A stretch of 64,000 bases of DNA. It comes from Prorocentrum cordatum (taxonomy: Eukaryota > Sar > Dinophyceae > Prorocentrales > Prorocentraceae). The DNA is taken from assembly GCA_963575745.1 (NCBI GenBank), contig CAUYUJ010004014.1, positions 118,612-182,611 on the forward strand, given 5' to 3'. The position numbers and the translations under genes were made by a program. The notes beneath the pieces were generated by a model. That model saw only the letters and a program-made list of their open reading frames with translations, was not told where the DNA came from and made no database searches. Below, piece by piece: positions 21,996 through 32,200 of the stretch; within the stretch, counting starts at the first letter, position 1, and every line of letters starts with the position of its first letter.

Positions 21996-22993
21996 CTTCT
22001 CGTCCGCCGCAAACGTCCGAAAAAAACACATGTCTGCTTTGATGCAATGTGTCGCAGATCCCCCGCGGGGGATCCAGGCCACGTGCGAGCAGGTGCGTTG
22101 CGAGTCGTGGACCACGCTCGTCGACGACCTCGGTTCGGGAGGATTTGCTGGCGATCCGATCCGATGGCGTGGCTCGATTCGGCCTGCCCTTCCCCAGGGC
22201 CGGCTTTACCCTCCCGCGCCGTTTCCTGACAGCACCGGGGCTCGAAGCCAGCCGCCCAGCGAGGAGCAAAACGGCCTTCACGATCGTGTCGAGCAAATTG
22301 ATGGCCGCGGCGGGCTGCGGCGACCAGGCAAGATGTGGAGGGGATGGTCGGGCCCGACAGGGCCGACCGGGGAGGAGGGAGTGGGCAGTACTGCGAGGTG
22401 CCCAGACAGCTGGCGAGGATTCGAACAAAGAGGTGGAGGGGAGGATCGAGTCCGAGAGGGCCGACAGGGTCGACGAGGGAGCTGGCAGCACGGCGAGGTG
22501 CCCAGACACCCGGCGAGGATTCGAACAAATCGAGGCGGCCGTGTTTGCGCCGTTCGCGGCCTACCTCCTCTCCTCCTCCCCTGACCTTCCAAGAGGGCTA
22601 AAAAATAGCACGCGACTTAAAAGCCTATCCCAAGGCTAGTATACGTCTTGGTTTGGGCTGTTTCGCTCAGTTGTTTTAGGTTTTCAGGCCTCCAGTGCTG
22701 AAACATAGCTCTCTGGAGGGTCAGGGTCATCATCCCCCCTAACTCCCAAGATTCCGACGTCGTGAGCTTCTCACAGCGTGGGCCCACGGAGGCCTCGAGT
22801 AGTTTCCCCCACAGGCCGTCTCTTCCGCCTGGGCCGTGTCTTGACGGCCCCAGGGCATGGCACTGGCCCCGAGAGGAGAGCCACCACCGGAAGTGTCTGT
22901 GGAGACCTCTGCTGGGTCCGTGGGGGGTGGTCGAGGCGATGGAGGAGCAGGAGCGAAGTTGCAGGGACGAGGACTAGGGTGAAATCGGATCGT

Positions 22994-23144
22994 GATAGAC
23001 CTCCTGCCGTGACACGTCGATTGGTGAACTGGCCGTTTTCGGTTCGCGAGAGGGCGTCGCGGCCGTTCTGTTGCGGGTCCAGGTGCGTCGGTTTGGGTCC
23101 CAGGCCGTTTTCACTCAGGGGAGGTTTACTAGTGGAAGGTTTGT
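22994..23144 (+). mobile_element. R3 repeat copy 2
   Basis: Starts GATAGACCTCCTGCC and ends GGTTTGTCC; same orientation as copy 1. Confidence 0.65.
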
Positions 23145-23329
23145 CCACCGCCGATCAAGGCAAGGACGAGGCAGAGGAGGGTGAGGAGGACACCGCAGGA
23201 TCCGTGGAGGTGGCGGCGAAGGCGGCGGAGGCGGAAGGAAGCGCCCTGCCCCCCGGTGGCGCGGCCTTCCAGGAAGACCGCCCCTGTGTCCTGCCTCCTT
23301 CCTCCCGGGGCCTCGGCGCGCACGACCCT

Positions 23330-24155
23330 CCCTCTCTCTCTCCCTCTCTCCCTCCCTCCCTCCCTCCCTCCCTCCCTCCCTCCCTCTCTCCCTCCCTCCC
23401 TCCCTCCCTCCCTCCCTCCCTTCCCTCCCTCCCTCCCCCCCCCTCCCTCCCTCCCTCCCTCCCTCCCTCCCCACGAGACGAGCGAGCGGCCGCAGCAGCA
23501 GCCGGCGGCCTCCCGGGCCCCGAGGCGCCGGCCCGCTCGGACAGCTGGGAGCACCAGGGGACACCGCTGGCAGGCGCCGCCCGCTCCCCCCCCCCTAAAA
23601 CGACGCGAAGATCGGGACAAAATCGGATCGGGATAACTCGAAATCTCTGAGAATCGGCGGGTTTGGAGGATGTATTGGGCGCCGCGGCCGCTCCAGAGCG
23701 TTCCGGAACGCTCTGAGAGCGCACCGGAACGCTCTGGAGCGATTTATCCCGATCCTAGCCGTGTTTTACCCCCCCCGCGGGCGCAGGCAGGAGAGCGGGA
23801 GCGGGAGAGGGTGACGACTGGGCAATCGTCGTCCTCCGCCTCTACCTCCTGCTCTCCTCCTCCTCCTCCTCCTCCTCCTCCTCCTTCTCCTCCTCCTCCT
23901 CCTCCTCGTCCTCTTGTTTTGGCGCTGCGAAAGCTCAAGGGCAGAGCCTGAAGTGCTTGTGTGGACAGAAAGGGAAAAGCCGACTTTAGGCCAGCAACAA
24001 ACAAATTAGGCCTGGCTCCTCCTCCCCATCCTCCTCCTCCTCCTTCCTCCTACTCCTCCATCCCTCCTCCTCCTCCTCCTTGTCTTCCTCCTCCTCCTTC
24101 TCCTCCTCTTTCTCCTCCTCCTCTTCCTCCTCCTCCTCCTCCTCCTCCCTCCTGG
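23330..24155. repeat. CCCT and CTC microsatellites
   Basis: CCCT repeats 23330-23473, CTC runs 23857-23910 and 24005-24155. No coding sequence supported. Confidence 0.85.
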
Positions 24156-24309
24156 ACCGGGACCGGAACTGGGGCCAGGCCGGTGCAAAACCGTGCGCCA
24201 GAGCCGCGGCCGAGGCGGCCGAACCCAGAAACGGAGCAGAAACCGTGGCCGTGAGCAGGGCCGAGGCCAGGGCCAGGGCCAAGCGCCGGAGCCGGGACCG
24301 GGGCCGGAG

Positions 24310-25100
24310 GGACATGGTGCCTCCCAGAGTTCATGGCCCCTTCATCTTGAAGCTCGCTGAGGGGCAGCGCACGCGGTCTGTGTTTCTGGGGCGACGGGGG
24401 ATAGGACAATGCTTTTGTAGGGAAAGAGCAAACATGAGCAGCCCAATCGCGGGCAAGAGCAAACCTGAACTCAGGGCTTCTCGCGAAGGGCGGCGGTAAG
24501 GATTGCTGTTGACCGATCAAGCGCGCCCGCCGAGCGTACGGGGATCTGGCCCTGGAAACAACGCTGCCCCCCAGCGACCTTCAACCTTCATCTCATAAGG
24601 ATCGGCACGAACGAAATGGGTACGGAAAGTATGGGTACAATGCCTAACAGCAGTTCCCATTCACTTTAGACAGGACTCGCTGTCGGTGTCGCCGCGGCCT
24701 GTATCCATTCGAGACAGAAGGCCGCCTGCCCAACAGTGGCCGCTGTTGGTTTGGGACAACATTTGTTGTCGGGCATAGTACCCATTCTGTCCGTGCCCAT
24801 TTCGGGCGTCCAAAGATGATGCGCCCCCTGGGAAGGGTCGGGGATCTCATGTCGGGGGACATGATACCTCCCAGAGTTCATGACCCCCTCATCTTTTGTC
24901 AATGTGGCCCCCTCATCCTATGTCAATGCGGCCACTGCGGAGGGGGTATCTCCTGGCCGGGGTGATGATACCTCCCAGAGTTCACGGCCCCTTCATCTGA
25001 TGTCAATGTATCCCCCAGGGAGGGGGGGATCTCATGGTGGGGGCCATGCTATCTCCCAGAGTACACGGCCCCATCTTCTCATCTCAAAGCACGTCCCCTG
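24310..25100. repeat. Four dispersed CTCCCAGAGTTCATGGCCCC units
   Basis: Near 24316, 24866, 24968 and 25050, spaced irregularly with TCATCTxxTGTCAATG tails. 25200-25430 is an AT-rich ATA/GAA triplet island. Confidence 0.6.
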
Positions 25101-27060
25101 GTCGCCCCTTCGTCCGCGCACATGCCTCGGGCCATGATCTTCGAATCCCCTTCTTGGACGCCCTGCCTTTGGCCGCCACTGGAAGAAGCCGAAGAGGAAG
25201 TCGAAGACGACGACGAATAGTAATAAGCATAAGAAGAAGATGCATACTGATGATGATATTATTAATGATTATAAGAATACTAATAATAATACAAAAAATG
25301 ATGATAATAATAATAAATAATAATAATAAGCAGGAAAACATATCAACAATACTAATCATCATCATCACTAATAAGAATATGAAGAAGAAGAGGAATAAGA
25401 AGAAGAAGAGGAAGCACAATGATGATCATGTGAAGTGCGACGCGAAAACATTCACTCCCAGTTAGTTCCAGACGTCCACGCTGCGGCAGGGAGGGATGGG
25501 GGCACGACGGGAAGGCAGCGGCGGAGGGGGGATGATGGGAGGGAGGCGAGAGCGAGGCGGAGGAGTTTTTTTGGGGGGGGGCAGTTGGTAGCAGGATCCC
25601 AGAGCTCGGGAGCCTCGAGACGGGGGTCAGTGCAGACGGGGGTCAGCCAGGGCGCCGGATCCTGCAGGATCCTGCGAAGGCCCCCTCTGGCTGACCCGGG
25701 TTAGCGAGCCGCTCGTGGCCGCGAGGCGGCCGCACATATTGGCTGACCCGGGTTTGCGAGGACCTGCGTTGCAGTTTTTTTTTTTGTTCTTGCATTGCAG
25801 TTTTTGGTTTCCTGCTGACCTGGGTCTGGATTGACCCGGGTCAGCAGATCCCCGAAGAGCCCCTAAACTGGCCAGAATTACTAAACCAGGTCTGCCGTAG
25901 CTGGTGCTTTCTCGGGTGACGGCAGTTCCGGCTGGTGGAACGGGGCGGGGAGGGGCGACCCCCAGTGCACATCACGAAGCCAGGTCCCATGAAGCCCAAT
26001 CTTGGTAACGCCTGATATTGGGCTACGAAACGCTTGAGGGGTGTGCCAAAGGGATTGGAGGAGGGAGGAGGGAGAGGAGGAGGTCGGAGGAGGGAGAAGG
26101 AGGAGAGGGAAGCGGGGACTGTCTCTCCGTGACGAGGACCCAACACCACAGGATGGCTAGGAAGTACAACTTGCTTGCGGGTCTCACGAACATGACGCAA
26201 GACTTTGCCCCAACATTGTATTTGTATATTGCTTTTGGGCAGGGATGGTGGGGGGGCACATCGGGTTGGTTGCGCATGCTCCAGATTTGGATGCAGAGTG
26301 TGCTTTGTATTGTTTTTGTTGGCAGGGATGGTTAGGGGGTGAGCATAGGGTCGGCATCGTTCCTTGTTGGCGGTTGGTCGCCCAGGGGAGGGTGTGTGTG
26401 TGTGTGGTTATAGGGATGTATCCCCACCTCGAGCAGAGGGAGGGGGGCGAGAGGGGACAATTTGTGTTAAACCTCCTACGTCCTAAAGGCCCGGTGGGAT
26501 GTGTCGTTTTCTCCCTGCTTGGGAGCTCGACTGGCAGCGGTCCACAGGAACCAATATCTGACCACGGCATAGCGCGAGCAAGTTCAGAGGAACCGAGCCG
26601 AGGCGACCCGCTGGAGGCAGTTGAGATGGGCCCCGCGGGAGGTCCAGGCGCGGTTTGGTTTCAAACCAGGGGGAGGAGTGATGGGTTGGCCCTTTCTAAA
26701 CGAGGGCGGCCCACGACCGCTGCGCGTAGGGCGCGCTGTGGACTTACCAGACAGCATTTGCGTCAGCCTTTGGGCTCTGCGCGACGGGCCCCTCCATCTC
26801 TCCCTTCCCTCCATTCCTCCCCTCCTCTCCGCTCCAATCAGACGATTTGGGCGCCCACGGGCAGTCTGCTCGCAGCGATGGCGGCGATCGCCTCCCCCCC
26901 CGCCCTGGTCCTTCCCTCGGCCGCGCTCTGGACAGGACCTCGAGGGGAACGCAGCCGTGGCCACGAGGGCGATGACGACGACGCCGCCGACGGGGGCGGC
27001 GGCCACGGCCACGGCCACGGCGGCGACGGCGACGGCGGCGGCCACGGTCCCCCATCCAAG

Positions 27061-27140
27061 GCTTCGGCGTGGGGCTGCCGCTCAGCCGGCTGTACGCCCG
27101 CTACCTGGGCGGGAACCTGCGGCTGATCTCCATGCCTGGG
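27061..27140 (+). CDS. PDK-like kinase, G2-box exon
   Basis: Reads (G)FGVGLPLSRLYARYLGG then NLRLISMPG. GxGxGLPxSRLYARY is the G2 box that closes the ATP lid in PDKs; SRLYARY fits PDK better than BCKDK (SRAYAEY). Acceptor AAG at 27058-27060; the GC donor at 27141 leaves two bases of the glycine that should open the C-terminal (Y/F)GTDAxL exon, which I could not find in the window. This makes the gene at least 26 kb long with introns of 4 to over 5 kb. Confidence 0.8.
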
Positions 27141-27479
27141 CAGGCGGGCCTCCCCTCTCGGCAGGGGCCAGCGGGGTCGGCCTTTCGGCAACGCGGGAAG
27201 CTGTGGTTCCCGATGTCTCCCACGCCGACATCGCCGATGCGTCGCCGACGTCGCGGATGCATCGGCGACGCGTCGGAGATGCGGCGCGATCCACCGACTC
27301 CAGCCGCTCCGGCCCCACTGGGGCGGCCTCAGCAGGGTGAGGCGGGCGAGGCGGGGGAGCGGGGGGGCGGGGAGGAGGGGAGGGGGCAGAGGAAAGGATT
27401 GCCGAGAGAGGAGATCGTTCAATATGGTGGGGCCCGCGAAGTCTCAGAAGCCAGGGCCAAGTATCGCGCGTCGCCAATC

Positions 27480-27680
27480 GAACAGCAAAAAGCGGCATAA
27501 CAATACATGTTCGGAAATTCGCGCAGAATTCTTGTGATCGGCGATGGACCCTCGTGGCGGCGCCTCCGGCGCCGCCCTTGTCGTGCTCACGCGCGCCAGG
27601 GAGCGGGTTCCAGCGCCGATCCAAGACATCCGCGCGACCCTCCGAAGTTGTATGTGTCTGTAGTGCTGTTTCTTCTATTG
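27480..27680 (+). mobile_element. R8 element g
   Basis: Starts GAACAGCAAAAAGCGGCATA, arms GTGATCGGCG and CGCCGATCCAAGA around GGCGGCGCC, ends TGTTTCTTCTATTG. It lies 340 bases after the last kinase exon found. Confidence 0.55.
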
Positions 27681-28679
27681 AACGGCCCTCTCGGCGTCCG
27701 AAGCTAAGCCCCAGCCCACGTCATCCCACCCCAAAAGACATGAACTTGCCCTGGACTGCCAGGCATTGTCTTCGCTCTCGGAAGCTCGAGCGCTGCTCGT
27801 GGAGCGCTGCTCGTCTTTGGAGCACGGGCTCGCTTTTTGAGCGCTTGGCGAGTGTGGTGTTGTTTCTCCGGCTCCTTACGTCATCGCGAGTTTCGAGTGC
27901 CGCTTAATTCTGAGCAGCCGCATCACCACGCGTAGTGTCAAATGGTGCCGTTCACATTGGAACTTCGGCATCGCCCGTCCTCGCCGCGTGCGAGTATGTG
28001 TCGCCCTTTCGCATTCTCCTCCCCCTTCTGTTGCAGGGGGAAGGAGTGCCCAGACGCAGAGAGACCGGCGGGCGCCGCGCATCTGTAGTGACCGTGCAGA
28101 AGCTGGTCTTCCGGAGCAGGCACTGATCGGGGAAACGTAAGACTCGAGTAAGTCGGAACTCGGTTTTGCTGACTTTTTTGACGAGCGCGTCCTGGATTTT
28201 GACGGTCCCGTTTTCGTGGGATGTCTGAAGCGGGAGCCCGCGTCAAATTGCAGATTGGGTCTCTTCATTTGTATGATGGCCCCCGTCAGGCCAACCCGAG
28301 TCCCACGTACCCGAGTCTTACGTCTCCCCGAACTGAGCCCCACAGAGCGGCCTAGCGCGTACGTCCTTGTCTTCGGGTTCGACGTGAGGGGTTGGAAGGC
28401 GACAGGGAGATGTCGGCCTCCACGCTGGGCGCCTTCCTCGACACTCGGGCAGCTCTGGCGCCGGGAGGTGCCAGGAAAGCCCGGGATGTGAGATGGGTCG
28501 TTTTCCCTCCCTGTTTAACCCCGCGCCGCGGAAGACAAAATAACATACATCTGCCTCTTCACCTAAGAGCTGATTATCCCAGTGCGACCCTACCTAGGAG
28601 CTGGAGCATTTAGGAAAGCAACATCTACATCTACACCGACAGCTACATTTGCATCTACACCTGCATCTACATGCCGACT

Positions 28680-28985
28680 ACTCTGTGCTATGCTATGCGT
28701 TGCGATGCGTTGCTATTCTGCGCTATGCTATGCTATGCTATGCTAGGGTACGCTCGACTGCGCTGTGTTATGCTAGGCTATGCTATGCTATGCGATGCTG
28801 CGCTATGCTATGCTATGCTATGCTGCGCTATGTTGTGCTATGCTATGCTATGCTGCGCTATGCTGTGCTATGCTGGGCGTTGCTATGATATGCTGTGCTG
28901 CGCTGCGCTGTGCTACGCTCTGCTATGCTATGCTGTGCTTAGCCATGCTAAAGCTCGGCGAAGCTCAGATGAAGGTAAGCTAAGC
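28680..28985. repeat. TGCTA pentamer array
   Basis: About 300 bases of TGCTA/TGCGC pentamers. 5-base periodicity opens all frames, giving Met/Cys/Tyr/Ala shadows. 27.7-30.1 kb otherwise holds no gene I can support; 29300-29420 has three TCCCAAGTCACGAACGTG-like units. Confidence 0.85.
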
Positions 28986-30088
28986 TAAGATAAACCTGAG
29001 CTAAGATGAGATAAGCAACGCTAAGCTAAGGGAACGTCACTGGGGGAACCCTGGGGCGGATCCTGGGGGAACCGCCCGGGGCGTGGAACACTGCCCGGCC
29101 CTTTAAGCCAACACGGTAAGAACCCTTCTAGGCAGAGCCTAGGTTGGGAATTATCCCAGGCCGAGACAGATGGTCGGGGAAAAGGGGCGGCGAAGCCAAA
29201 CATCACTATCGCCGAGTGAAGTACGAATCGAAATTGCTATCTTCTTATGCTAAGTAACAGGAGTATCACGAATGTGTGTAAGGGCTATGGGGTTCACACC
29301 ACTTCTCCCTTCCCAAGTCACGAACGTGTGGCACGGCCACAGAGGTCTCGCCACCTCAGCTTTCCCAAGTCACGAACGTGTGGCAGGGCCATGGGAGTGT
29401 CATCGTTTCAGACTTCCCAGGTCACAAACATCCCGGCCTTACCTCCGTACATCCGAGTTGCCTGGACGAGCAATCCGTGACTCCCCCGGACCCCCGAATT
29501 GTAATACCCCTTGTGATGATCTTCTGGGGAATAGGGCTCGTGCACGAGATTGAGTACTGCCAGCGGGGGCCAGCCGATGTGCTCGGTAGCAAATCATGGC
29601 AGCTTTGCGTGCCCCTGCAATTCCGTCGCCAGAGTGCACTAGCATCGCCAATCGATGAGATAGCGCCGACTGAGAGACGATCAGCGTACATTCGCGTCGA
29701 GTCGCAAGAGCCGACAAGGTGGTACAGTGAGCGGCTTGAGTAAGGAACACTTACTTTTCAAAAGGGGCTCGGTCGTTCCTCAAGACTTGCATGCGTTACG
29801 TATCCTTCCTTATGCGTTTTTTATTAGTTATCGTTCCTTATGCTTTTTTCCTTGGAAAACAGGGGCTTCGTTCCTTATTTATCGTTCCTTAGGTCAGGCC
29901 GATGACTGCAGGAAGGCGTGCGCCCTGCAGCGGCTGCTCTGCTCAGCGCCGAGCGCGCGGCACCGGCGCCGCGCCCGACCCCTCGCCTCCGGCGCCGGGG
30001 CGGCGCCGGGGCGACGCGGCGGCCGCGGCTCTGCGGCGGCGCGCCTCTTCCGCTGCGCCACCGCGCCCACCTCGGGGGTGGACAGACC

Positions 30089-30317
30089 TTCAGAGCCCCG
30101 AGTCATCAGGGGTAACTCGGGTCAGGGCTAACTCGGGTTCGTTTTTCGGGATTCCGAACCCGAGTTACCCTGGACCCGAGTTACCCCGGGTAGTTCGGGC
30201 GTCCAGGGCCCCAAATCATCAGGGGTAATTCGGGTCAGGGCTAACTCGGGTTCGTCTTACGGGAATCCAAACCCGAGTTACCCCGGACCCGAGATACCTT
30301 GGATAACTCGGGCGCCC
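30089..30317 (+). repeat. R4 tandem dimer, locus 2
   Basis: Same two-unit arrangement as at 20.7 kb, immediately followed by R3 copy 3. Finding only dimers at both loci suggests the dimer is the mobile or amplified unit. Confidence 0.7.
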
Positions 30318-30470
30318 AAGACCTCCTACCTTGACGCGTCGATTAAGGAATTTGGCCGTTTTCGGTTCGCGAGAGGGCGTCGCGGCCGTCATTGTTGCGG
30401 GTCCAGGTCCGTCGGTTTCGGTCCCAGGCCGTTTTCACTAAAGGGAGGTTTACTAAAGGGAGGTTTGTCC
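30318..30470 (+). mobile_element. R3 repeat copy 3
   Basis: Directly abuts an R4 dimer on its left (AAGACCTCCTACC...), ends GGAGGTTTGTCC. The GGTGGACAGACCTTC just left of the R4 dimer (30076) looks like an R3 end, so R4 may have inserted in R3. Confidence 0.6.
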
Positions 30471-30775
30471 ACCGCCGACCACCCTGTCAGTAACACGATG
30501 AAGACGTAGCCTCACTGAGGTCCCCGCCTTTGCATCAGGGATCGTGGGTCCGGGCACTTTGGGTTGCTACATCTGCGGAAAAGACCCCCTAACCCTCAGT
30601 AGTTCACTAGCCTCGAGCTTCTCCCTATCCCTGAGATCGACGCGCCGAAAGGCGAGGACAATCTCAGGGATGCACCCTCAGAAACCGAGGGAATCCCTAT
30701 AGGATCGCCATCGTGACGAGGCGATGCCGAACATATGGATAGGGATATGTTCCAGGCTGGTAAGTCATGTCGCTG

Positions 30776-31335
30776 GGGGAGGAGGGGGAGGAGGAGGAGG
30801 GGGAGCAGGAGAGGAGGGGAAGGAGGGGAGAGGGGGACGAGTGAGGAGGAGGAGGAGGAGTAGGAGGAGGAGGGGGTGGGGAGGGGGAGGGGAGGAGGGA
30901 GGGGGAGGAGGAGGAGTGATGATTGAGGAGGAGGAGGAGAGCGGAGGCGGAGGAGGAGAGGAGAGGAGGAGGAGGAGGAGGAGGAGGAGGGAGGAGGCCC
31001 TCCTGACTTGGGCCCCCTCCCAAAGGGGGTGGGGCTCCTCCTGCTGCCGATCGCTCGTGGGCGAGCAGAGCGCAGCCGCGGCCGCGGCCCCGGGGGCCCG
31101 GGGCGCCCAGGCCGCGGCCCCGTGGGAGAACACGGGGCGCCCCTCCCGCGGGGCGCTCCCCCTCCCCGCGCGGAGAGCGCCCGCGTGCGACCGCACTCTG
31201 TGCGCGGGGCCGCGTCCCGGAATCCAGACCAGGAGGAGGAGGAGGAGGAGGAGGAGGAGGACGAGGAGGAGGACGAGGAGGAGGACGAGGAGGATGAGGA
31301 GGAGGAGGAGGAGGAGGAGGAGGAGGAGGAGGGCG
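30776..31335. repeat. GAG microsatellite islands
   Basis: GGA/GAG runs at 30776-31000 and 31224-31335 around a GC-rich block. Confidence 0.85.
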
Positions 31336-31601
31336 AGGGCGTGGATACGGATGCGTTCGCCGGTCGTGACCCATAACTTGCGAGCTTCCACCCGAGGGCG
31401 CGCCCCGCGATCGTCGAAAGTCCTGTGGCTCCGCACAATCCCCGCCCCATTGGAAGGCGGGGAGGTATCCCCGGGGAGCACCGACGCCGACGCGGGCGTC
31501 ACCCGCCGATAGACGCGAGGCGGGATTTCCGGGCCCCTTGGGGCCCAGGCGGCCTCGGCAGGCAGGGAGGGCGAGGCGGGCGGGGAGCTGCTCCCCCCAG
31601 A

Positions 31602-31730
31602 CTTGGCATCGCTCGGACGTGTGCGTTTTTTCCTCGGCGAGGACCATCGAGGAGCATCCTCGATCATTTGGCGAAACACCACGCACGAAACCGAAAAAAC
31701 ACAGGGAATGGACGTCCGAGCGATGGCAAG
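31602..31730 (+). mobile_element. R1 MITE copy 4
   Basis: Best-preserved ends: CTTGGCATCGCTCGGACG and CGTCCGAGCGATGGCAAG, 18 positions with one mismatch. R2 copy 2 begins 130 bases downstream. Confidence 0.75.
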
Positions 31731-31849
31731 CGGAAGCTTGGCAGCCCCGATCTGCCGTGTGGGGAAGCAGCGTTTCCCGCCGCGGCGGCGTCGGCTCTGG
31801 CTCCTGGCACCGCGTCGCCCGCCGCCTGCCCGACATCCGAAGTTCGCAG

Positions 31850-32025
31850 GCCTAGAGGTTTCGACACCAACACCAATATCGGCGGCGTGCCTCCACCTAG
31901 GGAAGAAGATCCCGACCTCGGCGATGGTGGTAATAGTATATGGCTTCCAAGGTGACCGAAGCATATTACCACTGGCATCGAAATCTAGGATCACCTTCCC
32001 CCTGTGGAGGCAGCCCCCCCTTGTG
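31850..32025. mobile_element. R2 copy 2, cut by element A
   Basis: Matches copy 1 up to CCCCCCCTTGTG, then element A begins. The last 30 or so bases of R2 are missing here. Confidence 0.75.
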
Positions 32026-32200
32026 CGTTGACTTTAGGCTCGGGGAGGCTCGGGTCAGGGACCCATAATCATGACAGAAGGGGACGCCCGCGCGCGCTCG
32101 CAGGGACTGCGCGCATCAGAGCGCGCAATTGGATCGTGCGAGCAAAGCGCGTTGGCGACAGCGGTTGCTGTTGGTTTGTTTCTTGCTTGTGTGCTGCTTG

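Noticed and set aside
28649-28990. Met/Cys/Tyr/Ala-rich peptides in all three frames
   Set aside because: Direct product of the TGCTA array.
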